From: Chitinophagaceae bacterium
GTDB lineage: Bacteria > Bacteroidota > Bacteroidia > Chitinophagales > Chitinophagaceae
DNA length: 64,000 nucleotides
Assembly (NCBI GenBank): GCA_023957155.1
Contig: JAMLHK010000006.1
Location: 62,001 to 126,000 of the forward strand
Direction: 5' to 3'
The first letter of the stretch is position 1. Each line of letters starts with the position of its first letter. The position numbers and the translations under genes were made by a program. A model generated the notes under the pieces. The model had not been told where the DNA came from. It made no database searches and saw nothing but the letters and a program-made list of their open reading frames with translations. Shown here piece by piece: positions 33,391-42,062 of this stretch.

Positions 33391-36300
33391 ATGATGAATA
33401 AAAAGAAATGGACCGGTAAACTACTTCCCGGCAGATGTACAGCCGTCCTGTCTACCTTGCTTTTTTGTTTCTCCTGTCAGGAGAAGTCTGCTGTTGAAAC
33501 CGGTTTACCGCAAGTGCCGGAAGGTTATACCGTTGAGGTAGCCGCAGGCGCTGATCTGTTAGACTATCCCATGTTTGCAACGCTTGATGAAACCGGGCGG
33601 CTTTTTGTTTTTGAATCTACCGGTAACGTATATCCTAAAACAGATTCTGCATTAACGAATCCCCGGTTTCGGATCAGGCTCCTGGAAGATACTGATGGTG
33701 ATGGTGTGTATGATAAGAGTACTGTTTTTGCTGATAAGGTGGGATTTCCACAGGGTGGCGTTTTCTACAAAGGGAGTTTATATGCATCTTCTGCACCCGA
33801 CCTGCTGAAATTTACCGATACGGATGGTGATGGTGTGGCTGACCAGCGTGAGGTGATACTGAGCGGGTGGACGCTTAATGTTAATGCTAACAGCCTCATT
33901 GGCCCTTTCATGGGGCCGGATGGCTGGTTATATATGACAAGTGCTATAGAAGGCTTTGATGTAACCACGAAAGAGGGAAAGCGGTTAAAAGGGGAAACCG
34001 CCCGTATCTGGCGAGTACGTACCGATGGTACGGGATTAGAGTGGATCGCCGCAGGCGGTATGAATAACCCGGTGGAGCTGACTTTTACCGTTGCGGGTGA
34101 GGTTATAGGTACAGAAACGTATTTTACCGATCCCAAGGCTGGTGAACGGGATGCCCTGGTTTACTGGACAGAAGGCGGTGTGTATCCAAAACCTAACACT
34201 AATATTGACCGGGATAAGCTGGTAAGAACCGGGGAGCTGATGCCGGTAATATCCAAATATTCCCGGGTTGCACCTTCTGGAATAACTACATACCGGAATA
34301 CGGTTTTGGGTGGGGATTTCAATAATAATCTTTTTAGTGCCCAGTTTAATACGCACCGGATTATCCGGCATAAGCTTTTCAGAGAAGGCGCTTCTTTCCG
34401 GGCTGAAGAAGAACCTTTTTTCTGGTCCGATGATGAAGATTTTCATCCCACAGATGTGCTGGAAGATGCGGATGGCAGCCTGCTCATAGTAGAGACCGGC
34501 GGATGGTTTATCAAAGGGTGTCCGCTGTCACAGGTATCTAAGCCTGAATTGAAAGGGACCATTTACCGGGTACGGCGTAAAGGTGTTAAAAAAGCAGGTG
34601 ACCCGTACGGTAATACGATACCATGGGCGGATCTTCAGCCGGAGGAAGCGGTCAACAGGCTGATATCAGGTAACGCTTTTGTTAGTGATCGCGCAGCACA
34701 ACGATTGGTAGATGCCGGTAACGTTTCCATAGAATCTATAAAAGCTATGCTTCAGCAAACGCCTTCTGCTGAGGTAAAATTAAAAGCGGTATTTACACTC
34801 TCCCGGATAGGCACACCCGAAGCCATGGCGCAGGTTAGGGCAATGTTAAGTGATGGAGATGTACAGGTAGCCGTAGCGGCTGCCCGTGCAGTAGGGCTGG
34901 CAAAGGATGGACTGGCTGTAGATCAGCTCATCACACTTCTGGCAGCTAATGACCTTGCGGTGCGCCGGCAGGCGGCTACGGCATTGGGACAGATCGGAGA
35001 TAAGAAAGCAGTTGAGGCATTGCTTGCTGCTGCAGGTCAAACTGATGATCGCTTTGTTCGGCATGCCGTTATTTATGCACTCGTTTTACTTAATGATCAG
35101 GAGCGGGTAGCATCAGGACTTTCTGATAAGGTTGTCGGCGTGCAGGAAGCGGCGCTTATTGCACTCGACCAGATGGCATCTCCTCTTTTGCAGGGAAAAC
35201 AGCTTATTTCTTTCTTTTCTGCAGATAATATATCGTTAAGACGTACAGCATTGTGGATAGCATCTCATCATCCGGAATGGTCATCGGATGTTGTTCGCTT
35301 TTTAGCAGACCGTTTGCAACAAGATTCGGTAAGTGAAGAAGATGAGCAGCTCTATAGTGATATACTGATTTCGTTCGGCAATGATACCCGCGTGCAGCAA
35401 TTTATAGCTGATGCGTTTAAAAAAGCAACAACCCGGCTCAAACTTTTCTTGCTGGGATCAATGGAATCGGGAAAGGTTAAAGAATTTCCACAAGCCTGGA
35501 TAGCACAGTTACAGCAACAATTGTTGTTACCGGAAGTTGATGCAGAAGTTAAATTAAGGGTAATGCGGCTGGTACGTTTACATGGGGTAGCCGGCTTATC
35601 TAAGTCATTGCACCGGGTAGCAGGCGATACAACCCTTAGTGATGAACTACGGGTAGAAGCAATTTCAACTTTGCTGAAATCAGAGCCTACATTTACAGAC
35701 CAGTATTTTGATTACCTCTATGGACTGTTGCTGAGCAACAAGGAAGCTGCCTTGCGTCAGGAGGCTGCAACTACGCTGACACAGGGTGAGCTTTCAGAAA
35801 AGCAACTGTTGCACCTGTCTACCGGTTTTCTCCCTACGGCCGATGCTTTCATCCTGCCCAGGGTCGTTCCTGTATTTAAAGGAGCACATGCTGCTGAAAC
35901 GGGAAAAGCGCTGGCTTCTGCATTAAGGCAATCAACCAGTCTTTCGGGTTTTACACCCGAATTTCTTGAAAAGATATTTGAACAATATCCCGGGGAAGTA
36001 AAGCCCTTTGTAGATGAGCTCATGGCAAAGCTTCGGGAAGTCAGGGCAGATCGGTTGAAAAGACTTGAAGTTCTGGAAAAAAATATTCCCAATGGCTCTC
36101 TTGATAAAGGACGTGCCTTGTTTTTTGGCAAAGCCACCTGCTTCACCTGTCATACAATCGGTACGGAAGGAGGGCATTTCGGCCCGGACCTTACTTCTAT
36201 CCAGCGGGACCGGTCGGCGCATGATCTGCTCGAGGCTATCGTATATCCCAGTGCGAGCTTTGTCCGGGAGTTTGAGAGTTATCACATTAAAACAAAAGAG

Positions 36301-36537
36301 GGAGAACATACGGGGATTATCAGAGAGAGGACACCGGATGTAATTATCCTGGCAACTTCTGCTCAGACAGCGGTGCGTATCCCCCGTTCTGATATTCAAT
36401 CCATGGAAATCGTAGATATGTCTATGATGCCACAGGGTTTTGACCAATTGCTGACTAACCAGGAGATGGCTGATCTTATGGCATTTATTTTAGGTCAGGA
36501 TCAGAATCCCAAAACCGACCAGCAATTATTGAGATGA
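33391..36537 (+). CDS. PVC-type heme-binding CxxCH lipoprotein (propeller, HEAT repeats, cytochrome c)
   Basis: A 1048-residue exported lipoprotein; signal peptide ends LLFCFSC. Domains in order: a PVC-type dehydrogenase-like beta-propeller (YPMFATLDETGRLFVFEST, DTDGDGVYDKS repeats), HEAT-like repeats in the middle (AVFTLSRIGTPEAMAQVRAM, RRQAATALGQIGDKKAVEAL), and a C-terminal cytochrome c with CFTCH (heme attachment) and GPDLTSI. A final region has EFESYHIKTKEGEHTG. These proteins are thought to oxidise sugars or alcohols and pass electrons to the periplasm, though few are characterised. ATG 33391 is preferred; the longer GTG reading overlaps the previous gene by 19 bp. Last gene of the esterase-ceramidase unit. 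Confidence 0.82.
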   Translation: MMNKKKWTGKLLPGRCTAVLSTLLFCFSCQEKSAVETGLPQVPEGYTVEVAAGADLLDYPMFATLDETGRLFVFESTGNVYPKTDSALTNPRFRIRLLEDTDGDGVYDKSTVFADKVGFPQGGVFYKGSLYASSAPDLLKFTDTDGDGVADQREVILSGWTLNVNANSLIGPFMGPDGWLYMTSAIEGFDVTTKEGKRLKGETARIWRVRTDGTGLEWIAAGGMNNPVELTFTVAGEVIGTETYFTDPKAGERDALVYWTEGGVYPKPNTNIDRDKLVRTGELMPVISKYSRVAPSGITTYRNTVLGGDFNNNLFSAQFNTHRIIRHKLFREGASFRAEEEPFFWSDDEDFHPTDVLEDADGSLLIVETGGWFIKGCPLSQVSKPELKGTIYRVRRKGVKKAGDPYGNTIPWADLQPEEAVNRLISGNAFVSDRAAQRLVDAGNVSIESIKAMLQQTPSAEVKLKAVFTLSRIGTPEAMAQVRAMLSDGDVQVAVAAARAVGLAKDGLAVDQLITLLAANDLAVRRQAATALGQIGDKKAVEALLAAAGQTDDRFVRHAVIYALVLLNDQERVASGLSDKVVGVQEAALIALDQMASPLLQGKQLISFFSADNISLRRTALWIASHHPEWSSDVVRFLADRLQQDSVSEEDEQLYSDILISFGNDTRVQQFIADAFKKATTRLKLFLLGSMESGKVKEFPQAWIAQLQQQLLLPEVDAEVKLRVMRLVRLHGVAGLSKSLHRVAGDTTLSDELRVEAISTLLKSEPTFTDQYFDYLYGLLLSNKEAALRQEAATTLTQGELSEKQLLHLSTGFLPTADAFILPRVVPVFKGAHAAETGKALASALRQSTSLSGFTPEFLEKIFEQYPGEVKPFVDELMAKLREVRADRLKRLEVLEKNIPNGSLDKGRALFFGKATCFTCHTIGTEGGHFGPDLTSIQRDRSAHDLLEAIVYPSASFVREFESYHIKTKEGEHTGIIRERTPDVIILATSAQTAVRIPRSDIQSMEIVDMSMMPQGFDQLLTNQEMADLMAFILGQDQNPKTDQQLLR

Positions 36538-36664
36538 ATTATCTGAAAAAATAGCTGGCTGAAAACCGGAAATAATCTGATTACCAAGTAATATGATGAA
36601 AATAATGTTTTGTTAATCAGAAGCTTTAATGCCGGAGTTGTTTTTATGCAGGCAATATTTACAA

Positions 36665-36672
36665 TATCTTTG
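36665..36672 (+). promoter_or_regulatory. -7 element before the 110-residue gene
   Basis: TATCTTTG matches TAnnTTTG. The ATG at 36689 is only 16 nt further, so the leader would be very short. No TTG is found at the standard distance. Confidence 0.35.
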
Positions 36673-36688
36673 ACAACAGGTATTGTAT

Positions 36689-37021
36689 ATGAAATCTTTT
36701 AATCTGTCTCTCCCCGGCAATAGTGTGGGTCATGTTATTAATAAACGCGTCGGTATAAGACGTCCCCGCAAATTTCTCTTCTTCAAATATAGAAACAAGG
36801 AAAGAATAATCGCGTATACGGTAATTGTAGAAAGCCCGTCAGAGAAAAACGAATTTCTGGTTTTCAAAACCAGGGAAAAAGGCGAATGGCTTAAAGGTGC
36901 ACGGAAAAACGGGGCATCCGTTTCTATAGAAAGCGAAAAAGTATTTTCGGGCAGAATAAAAGAAGCCATAGACGAATTTGAAAATAAACGGAGCGAAAAA
37001 GCATACCGGGAGTTGTTTTAA
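36689..37021 (+). CDS. Hypothetical basic protein, 110 residues
   Basis: Not recognised. The sequence begins MKSFNLSLPGNSVGH and is rich in Lys and Arg (RVGIRRPRKFLFFKYRNK). Alternating hydrophobic strands (IIAYTVIVESP, EFLVFKTREKGEWLK) suggest a small beta barrel or sandwich, followed by a helical tail (IKEAIDEFENKRSEKAYREL). No signal peptide or membrane helix. A TTG two codons upstream is possible, but ATG 36689 is preferred. It lies alone between the cytochrome lipoprotein and catalase genes; coding status rests on length and amino-acid pattern. Confidence 0.55.
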   Translation: MKSFNLSLPGNSVGHVINKRVGIRRPRKFLFFKYRNKERIIAYTVIVESPSEKNEFLVFKTREKGEWLKGARKNGASVSIESEKVFSGRIKEAIDEFENKRSEKAYRELF

Positions 37022-37104
37022 TACGTCTGCATATTTTCACCTTTCTCCATTTTTTCTGTATTGATCAGCCTGTTTTAAATCACAGTCAGTTTTTATTATG
37101 GCAT

Positions 37105-37151
37105 ATAGATAAAATCTATTGATCATAGAAAGATAATATAGATTCTATATT
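37105..37151 (+). promoter_or_regulatory. OxyR-like operator upstream of catalase
   Basis: ATAGATAAAATCTAT (37105-37119) fits one half of the OxyR consensus ATAGnTnnnAnCTAT exactly. A further ATAG lies at 37125 and a perfect 17-nt palindrome AATATAGATTCTATATT at 37135-37151. The second half does not keep the standard 7-nt spacing. The sites end about 60 bp before the catalase start. Confidence 0.5.
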
Positions 37152-37211
37152 ACTTACTGTACGGTTAAAGCAGTAATATTGTCATTCCGACTTCGTAATA
37201 AATTAAAAATT

Positions 37212-38687
37212 ATGGAAAATAAAAAGAAATTAACCACGACCACAGGAAACCCGGTTCCGGATAATCAAAACATTCAGACTGCGGGTGTCCGCGGTCCGGC
37301 TCTACTACAGGATTTTTGGTTCCTGGAAAAAATGGCTCATTTTGATCGTGAAGTGATACCCGAAAGACGTATGCACGCAAAAGGCTCAGGTGCCTATGGA
37401 ACGTTTACGGTAACTCATGACATTACCCGGTACACGAAGGCAGACCTTTTTAGTACTATTGGAAAGAAGACCGATATGTTTGTTCGGTTTTCTACCGTTG
37501 CTGGTGAGCGCGGCGCTGCAGATGCAGAGCGTGATATACGCGGGTTTGCTATGAAGTTTTACACTCAGCAGGGCAACTGGGACCTGGTAGGTAATAATAC
37601 GCCGGTATTCTTTTTCAGGGATCCGATGAAGTTTCCCGATTTGAATCATGCTGTTAAGAGAGATCCCAAAACCAATATGAGAAGTGCGGATAATAACTGG
37701 GATTTCTGGACCCTGCTGCCTGAGTCATTGCACCAGGTTACTATCGTTATGAGCGACAGGGGGATACCCAGGTCATACCGCCACATGCATGGGTTTGGCA
37801 GCCATACATTCAGTCTCATTAATGCGGAAAACACCCGGTATTGGGTAAAGTTTCATTTTATTACGCAACAGGGTATAGAAAATCTTACAGATGAAGAAGC
37901 GGCTGCATTGATCGGTAACGACCGGGAATCTCATCAGAAAGATTTATTTGAAGCTATTGAAAGAGGAGATTTTCCCAAATGGAAGATGTTCATCCAGATC
38001 ATGACGGAGGAACAGGCTGACAAGTCTCCGTTTCATCCTTTCGACTTAACAAAAATATGGCCCAAGGGTGAGTATCCATTGATACCTGTCGGGGAATTTG
38101 AACTGAACCGGAATCCGGAGAACTATTTTGCGGAGGTAGAGCAGGCGGCATTTAACCCGGCTAATATTGTACCGGGTATTGGATTTTCTCCCGACAGGAT
38201 GTTGCAGGGCCGGTTATTTTCATACGGCGATGCGCAGCGTTATCGCCTGGGCGTTAATCACTACCAGATACCGGTGAATGCTTCTAAATGCCCCTATCAC
38301 AGTTTTCACCGGGATGGTGCTATGCGGGTAGACGGCAACTTTGGTGCAACAAAGCACTATGAGCCGAATAGCTTTAATGAATGGCAGGAGCAGCCTGAAT
38401 ATAAAGAGCCTCCTCTGGCGCTTCATGGTGATGCGCACGCGTGGGATCATCGTGCAGACGATAATGATTATTATTCGCAACCCGGGAACCTGTTTCGTTT
38501 GATGACGGATGAGAAGAAGCGACTGCTGTTTAAAAATACAGCTGCACAGGTTGGCGGCGCCCAGAAATTCATCCAGATCCGTCACATCAGGAACTGCTAT
38601 AAAGCTGATCCTGCATACGGGGAAGGCGTTGCAAAAGCATTGGGGTTAACGATGGACGAAGTGAATAGTTTTAAATTAGAACGGTAA
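37212..38687 (+). CDS. katA: Catalase, clade 3 small-subunit heme type
   Basis: A 491-residue monofunctional heme catalase converting H2O2 to water and oxygen. Active-site block [13 protein letters not shown] holds the distal His, [20 protein letters not shown] and [10 protein letters not shown] follow, and the proximal heme ligand Tyr is in [14 protein letters not shown]. Length of about 490 and the late [20 protein letters not shown] are those of cytoplasmic KatA. ATG 37212 gives the normal start (MENKKKL). An OxyR-like operator lies upstream and a strong terminator downstream, so it is a single peroxide-inducible unit. Confidence 0.93.
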   Translation: MENKKKLTTTTGNPVPDNQNIQTAGVRGPALLQDFWFLEKMAHFDREVIPERRMHAKGSGAYGTFTVTHDITRYTKADLFSTIGKKTDMFVRFSTVAGERGAADAERDIRGFAMKFYTQQGNWDLVGNNTPVFFFRDPMKFPDLNHAVKRDPKTNMRSADNNWDFWTLLPESLHQVTIVMSDRGIPRSYRHMHGFGSHTFSLINAENTRYWVKFHFITQQGIENLTDEEAAALIGNDRESHQKDLFEAIERGDFPKWKMFIQIMTEEQADKSPFHPFDLTKIWPKGEYPLIPVGEFELNRNPENYFAEVEQAAFNPANIVPGIGFSPDRMLQGRLFSYGDAQRYRLGVNHYQIPVNASKCPYHSFHRDGAMRVDGNFGATKHYEPNSFNEWQEQPEYKEPPLALHGDAHAWDHRADDNDYYSQPGNLFRLMTDEKKRLLFKNTAAQVGGAQKFIQIRHIRNCYKADPAYGEGVAKALGLTMDEVNSFKLER

Positions 38688-38719
38688 AGATTTTCATATC
38701 CCAACCGGATATAGTATGA

Positions 38720-38780
38720 GAAGTATCCCGGAAGACGGCTCTATACAAACAGAGCTGAAACCGGGATACTTCTTTTATTT
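38720..38780 (+). terminator. Long stem-loop terminator after catalase
   Basis: GAAGTATCCCGG (38720-38731) pairs perfectly with CCGGGATACTTC (38761-38772), with an inner GCTCT/AGAGC stem, and ends in TTTTATTT. Confidence 0.8.
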
Positions 38781-38814
38781 GAGCGCTACAAGTGAGCTGC
38801 TGAATAATGGGAGG

Positions 38815-39570
38815 CTAATTATACTTTTTCTTCAGCACCGATACCTGTTCCTGCAGGTTGCTTACTAATGATGCCAGTTGATTTACATCCCAGCGTTGCT
38901 GGCTGGCTACCTTGGTAATGATCATCTGTGCCTGCCATAATTCTAAAATATCTTCCGTATTGATCTGGTAAGGCTGATAAGAAGGATTGTCGCTCACGAG
39001 CGTGACCTTACTTTTATTGCGGTTGTTTTTTTCTATACGTTTATATACAATACCCTCGTTCCGGGAAATGACTATATATGCATTGTTGCTTTTAGCTTCT
39101 TCAAGATTATATATCTTTTCACCTACAATAACAGATCCGCTGGGAGTGGGCAGCATGCTGTCTCCTATAATTTCAAATGCACGGTAGCTGCCTCCCGTAA
39201 GCATCGGTAGGGTAAACGTGTTCAGCTCGTCTATGAATTCTGTATCTGCATAGCCTGCGAGGTAACCGGCGGCGGCTTTTACGGGAACAAAGTGAATCAG
39301 GTTATTTTCCGACATCAGTTTTTGCTGCCTTCGCTTAGCCAGGTAATTTCCCCTGGTTTCTCTCAAATCTTTCAGGAGCAAATCATCGAGGGTAAGCTTA
39401 AATATTTCCCCCAGTTTTTCGAGAACATCAATGCGCGGATCTGCACGCTCTTCTTCATAAGCACCAACCAGAGACCGCTTAATTCCTAATTTATTAGCAA
39501 ACTCTTCCTGTGTCCAGCCACGTAGTTTGCGAAGATATTTCAGGTTTTGCCCTGCAAGCGATTGTGACAT
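38815..39570 (-). CDS. XRE-family repressor with LexA-like S24 peptidase domain
   Basis: A 251-residue regulator. The N-terminal helix-turn-helix (about 9-63) contains LRGWTQEEFANKLGIKRSLVG. The C-terminal S24 domain contains GDSMLP (Ser138 nucleophile) and VYKRIE (Lys177). AAG near residue 100 could be the Ala-Gly self-cleavage site. A C-terminal coiled coil (SLVSNLQEQVSVLKKK) may help it oligomerise. CI/HdiR-like proteins of this type repress until RecA filaments trigger cleavage. Start ATG 39570; a TTG 21 bases upstream is less likely because it falls inside an operator. Two operators (39570-39611) cover its own promoter. No prophage genes are nearby. Confidence 0.85.
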   Translation of the reverse strand: MSQSLAGQNLKYLRKLRGWTQEEFANKLGIKRSLVGAYEEERADPRIDVLEKLGEIFKLTLDDLLLKDLRETRGNYLAKRRQQKLMSENNLIHFVPVKAAAGYLAGYADTEFIDELNTFTLPMLTGGSYRAFEIIGDSMLPTPSGSVIVGEKIYNLEEAKSNNAYIVISRNEGIVYKRIEKNNRNKSKVTLVSDNPSYQPYQINTEDILELWQAQMIITKVASQQRWDVNQLASLVSNLQEQVSVLKKKYN

Positions 39571-39586
39571 ACTAATTATTTTAGTA
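39570..39586. promoter_or_regulatory. Operator copy 1 of the S24 repressor
   Basis: TACTAATTATTTTAGTA, a perfect palindrome of six plus six bases around five, adjoining the repressor start codon. It nearly matches copy 2. Confidence 0.6.
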
Positions 39587-39594
39587 CACAATAA

Positions 39595-39611
39595 TACTAA
39601 TACTTTTAGTT
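39595..39611. promoter_or_regulatory. Operator copy 2 of the S24 repressor
   Basis: TACTAATACTTTTAGTT, 17 nt, differs from copy 1 at three positions and begins 25 bp from it. A pair of sites suggests cooperative binding and autorepression, and perhaps control of surE on the other strand. Confidence 0.6.
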
Positions 39612-39706
39612 ATAACAAAAAAATATTGTTGTTGCCGGTTTATTTTTTGCGATTTGGGCAGCAACCAAATAATCAGGACTTTTACAGATAAAATAAATCC
39701 TTTTTG

Positions 39707-40495
39707 ATGGCAGGAGCTAAATCTAAAAAAAATGCCCCCGTAATTTTGGTAACGAATGACGATGGAGTTATGGCACCGGGTATTTTGAACCTGGTGGAAG
39801 CGGTAAAGGGGCTGGGTAAAATAGTAGTAGTGGCGCCCGATAAGCCACAATCGGGCATGGGACATGCCATTACGATCGGTTCCCCGCTTCGTTTACAGCA
39901 GGTACATCTGTCAGACGGAATGGACGCCTGGAGTTGCACGGGAACACCTGTAGATTGTGTAAAGCTGGCTGTTGATAAGGTGCTGAAGCGCAAGCCGGAT
40001 TTATGTATCAGCGGTATAAATCATGGTGCCAATCACTCCATTAATGTTATTTATTCCGGAACCATGAGTGCGGCAATAGAAGCTTCAATTGAAAATATTC
40101 CGTCCATTGGTTTTTCACTGCTTGATTATAGTATGGAAGCTGATTTTACGATGTCCAGAAAATATGCGAGGATTATTGTAGAAACGATATTGAAGCGTAA
40201 ACCCGACAGGCATCTCTGTCTTAACGTAAACTTCCCGGCTGTTGATGACAGCCTGGTTAACGGTATAAAAATATGCCGGCAGGCTTATGCTAAGTTCAAA
40301 GAAGATTTTGATGAAAGAAAAGACCCTGCCGGCAGAAAGTATTACTGGCTTAGCGGCGAATTTGTAAATTATGATAAGGGGAAAGATACGGATGTATGGG
40401 CGCTGGCGAATAATTATGTGAGTGTGGTGCCGGTACAATTTGACCTGACTAATTACGTTTTAAAATCCAAACTTGAAAAAACTTTTAAACCGTGA
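39707..40495 (+). CDS. surE: 5'/3'-nucleotidase SurE
   Basis: A 262-residue metal-dependent nucleotidase that removes phosphate from nucleoside monophosphates and is linked to stationary-phase survival. Motifs are ILVTNDDGVMAPGI (metal-binding Asp-Asp), SGMGHAIT, and CISGINHGANHSINVIYSGT. ATG 39707 chosen; a TTG lies one codon before. First gene of surE, a small membrane protein and lpxB, an arrangement common in Bacteroidota. Its stop TGA overlaps the GTG start of the next gene. The S24 operators 100 bp upstream may also affect it. Confidence 0.92.
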   Translation: MAGAKSKKNAPVILVTNDDGVMAPGILNLVEAVKGLGKIVVVAPDKPQSGMGHAITIGSPLRLQQVHLSDGMDAWSCTGTPVDCVKLAVDKVLKRKPDLCISGINHGANHSINVIYSGTMSAAIEASIENIPSIGFSLLDYSMEADFTMSRKYARIIVETILKRKPDRHLCLNVNFPAVDDSLVNGIKICRQAYAKFKEDFDERKDPAGRKYYWLSGEFVNYDKGKDTDVWALANNYVSVVPVQFDLTNYVLKSKLEKTFKP

Positions 40496-40788
40496 TATTT
40501 AAAAAAGATAACCTGGTTTTCGGATTGATTATAGGATTGTTAGGACCTTTGCTGAGTCTTATTATTTATTACTTTATTAAATTTTACCCGCTGTATAGTA
40601 TGGGAGAAATGTTTGCTGCTTTTCAGCAAAACAAAAGGTTGGTTACGGCAGTTTCTATTCCCTGCCTCTTTTTAAATATCCTCATTTTTACTTTGTATAT
40701 TAATTCCCGTAAAGACCGTACGGCAAAAGGAGTTTTTGCTATGACCCTTTTGTATGCTCTTGCCGCCCTGTTGTTTAAATTTGTGTAA
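40492..40788 (+). CDS. Small membrane protein between surE and lpxB
   Basis: A 98-residue protein with three probable transmembrane helices (LVFGLIIGLLGPLLSLIIYYF, LVTAVSIPCLFLNILIF, VFAMTLLYALAALLFKF). Starts at GTG 40492 with a 4-bp overlap (GTGA) with the surE stop, so it is translationally coupled, and ends 18 bp before lpxB. No function known. Its position suggests involvement with lipid A or envelope assembly, which is only an inference. Confidence 0.75.
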   Translation: MIFKKDNLVFGLIIGLLGPLLSLIIYYFIKFYPLYSMGEMFAAFQQNKRLVTAVSIPCLFLNILIFTLYINSRKDRTAKGVFAMTLLYALAALLFKFV

Positions 40789-40806
40789 AAAGAGGGCTTA
40801 GGAAAA

Positions 40807-41910
40807 ATGAAATATTACATTATCGCAGGTGAAGCATCAGGAGATCTGCATGGCTCTAACCTGATAAAAGCATTAAAGGTACAGGATGCGCAAGCCGATA
40901 TCCGTTGCTGGGGAGGAGACATGATGGAGGCTGCCGGTGCTGACCTGGTGAAGCATTACCGCGAATTGGCCTTCATGGGTTTTTTAGAAGTAGTAAAAAA
41001 CCTCCGTACTATTCTTCGTAATCTTGCCTTCTGCAAAAAAGATATTACGGCCTTTGCTCCTGATGTAATTATTCTTGTTGATTATCCCGGGTTTAATCTT
41101 CGTATAGCTCAATGGGCGAAGGCAAAGGGATTTAAAGTGATCTACTATATATCCCCGCAGGTCTGGGCATGGAAGGAAAGCCGGGTGCATACGATCAAAA
41201 AATGTGTGGATAAGATGCTGGTTATTCTTCCTTTTGAAAAGGAATATTATCAAAAATGGAACTATGAAGTAGAATATGTGGGACATCCGTTGGTAGAGGT
41301 GATAGATGATTGGAAAAGGCAGCATCCTGGTACGGTAAAAACGAATATTATCGCCCTGTTACCCGGAAGCCGTAAACAGGAAATACTGAAGAAATTACCT
41401 GTCATGCTCGAGGTGAGCAGGTACTTTACCGGGTATGAATTTGTTGTTGCTATGGCGCCGGGGTTAGAAAAAGCCTTTTATGATATGCTGCTCAACGATT
41501 ATCCTGATGTAAAGGCTGTTACCGGAAAAACTTACCATCTTCTGATGCAGGCATCCGCAGCATTGGTTACCTCCGGCACGGCCACTTTGGAAACGGCGCT
41601 GTTTGGCGTACCCCAAGTGGTTTGTTATAAAGGCAGCATGGTGTCTTATGAAATAGCCAGGAGGGTGATAAAGATAAAATACATATCGCTGGTAAACCTT
41701 ATTATGGATAAGCCTGTAGTGAAAGAGTTAATACAGCATGAACTCACGGTAGATAATGTAAAAAAAGAATTGGAGGAACTTCTTACAGGTACAGAACGGA
41801 TAGCACGGTTGCAGGAAGACTATAATGCATTAAAAGAAATACTGAGCAGAGGAGGTAATGCCTCCGTCAATGCGGCAAGGGTTATCAGTAATTTTCTTCA
41901 GAACCGGTAG
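40807..41910 (+). CDS. lpxB: Lipid-A-disaccharide synthase
   Basis: A 367-residue GT19 enzyme that joins UDP-2,3-diacylglucosamine and lipid X into lipid A disaccharide phosphate at the inner membrane. Motifs: IIAGEASGDLHGSNLI at the N-terminus, MGFLEVVKN, IDYPGFN-type VDYPGFNLRIA, YYISPQVWAWKESRV, and LLPGSRKQEI with VTSGTATLETALFGVPQVV in the sugar-nucleotide half. Length and order are normal. Last gene of the surE operon; its presence confirms a Gram-negative outer membrane. Confidence 0.95.
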   Translation: MKYYIIAGEASGDLHGSNLIKALKVQDAQADIRCWGGDMMEAAGADLVKHYRELAFMGFLEVVKNLRTILRNLAFCKKDITAFAPDVIILVDYPGFNLRIAQWAKAKGFKVIYYISPQVWAWKESRVHTIKKCVDKMLVILPFEKEYYQKWNYEVEYVGHPLVEVIDDWKRQHPGTVKTNIIALLPGSRKQEILKKLPVMLEVSRYFTGYEFVVAMAPGLEKAFYDMLLNDYPDVKAVTGKTYHLLMQASAALVTSGTATLETALFGVPQVVCYKGSMVSYEIARRVIKIKYISLVNLIMDKPVVKELIQHELTVDNVKKELEELLTGTERIARLQEDYNALKEILSRGGNASVNAARVISNFLQNR

Positions 41911-41943
41911 TCCCGATATCCCCAAAATAAAATAATATAAGTT

Positions 41944-41973
41944 TTGCCAATTAGTGCGGCAAGCCTATTTTTG
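41944..41973 (+). promoter_or_regulatory. Consensus promoter of tRNA-Ser
   Basis: TTG (41944-41946), exactly 19 nt, TATTTTTG (41966-41973). The predicted start lies at or just before the tRNA 5' end. Confidence 0.75.
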
Positions 41974-41977
41974 CGCC

Positions 41978-42062
41978 GGAGAGATGGCAGAGCGGTCGAA
42001 TGCGGCGGTCTTGAAAACCGTTGACTGTCACAGGTCCGGGGGTTCGAATCCCTCTCTCTCCG
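41978..42062 (+). tRNA. tRNA-Ser (TGA)
   Basis: 85 nt with the long variable arm of serine tRNAs. Acceptor GGAGAGA/TCTCTCC, anticodon loop CTTGAAA with TGA, T loop GTTCGAATC, discriminator G. CCA is not encoded. The last 16 nt and the following base are copied 174 bp downstream (42221-42237). Confidence 0.93.

Noticed and set aside
38815-39611. Prophage remnant around the CI-like repressor
   Set aside because: No integrase, phage structural gene or attachment repeat nearby; the flanking genes are catalase and surE-lpxB.
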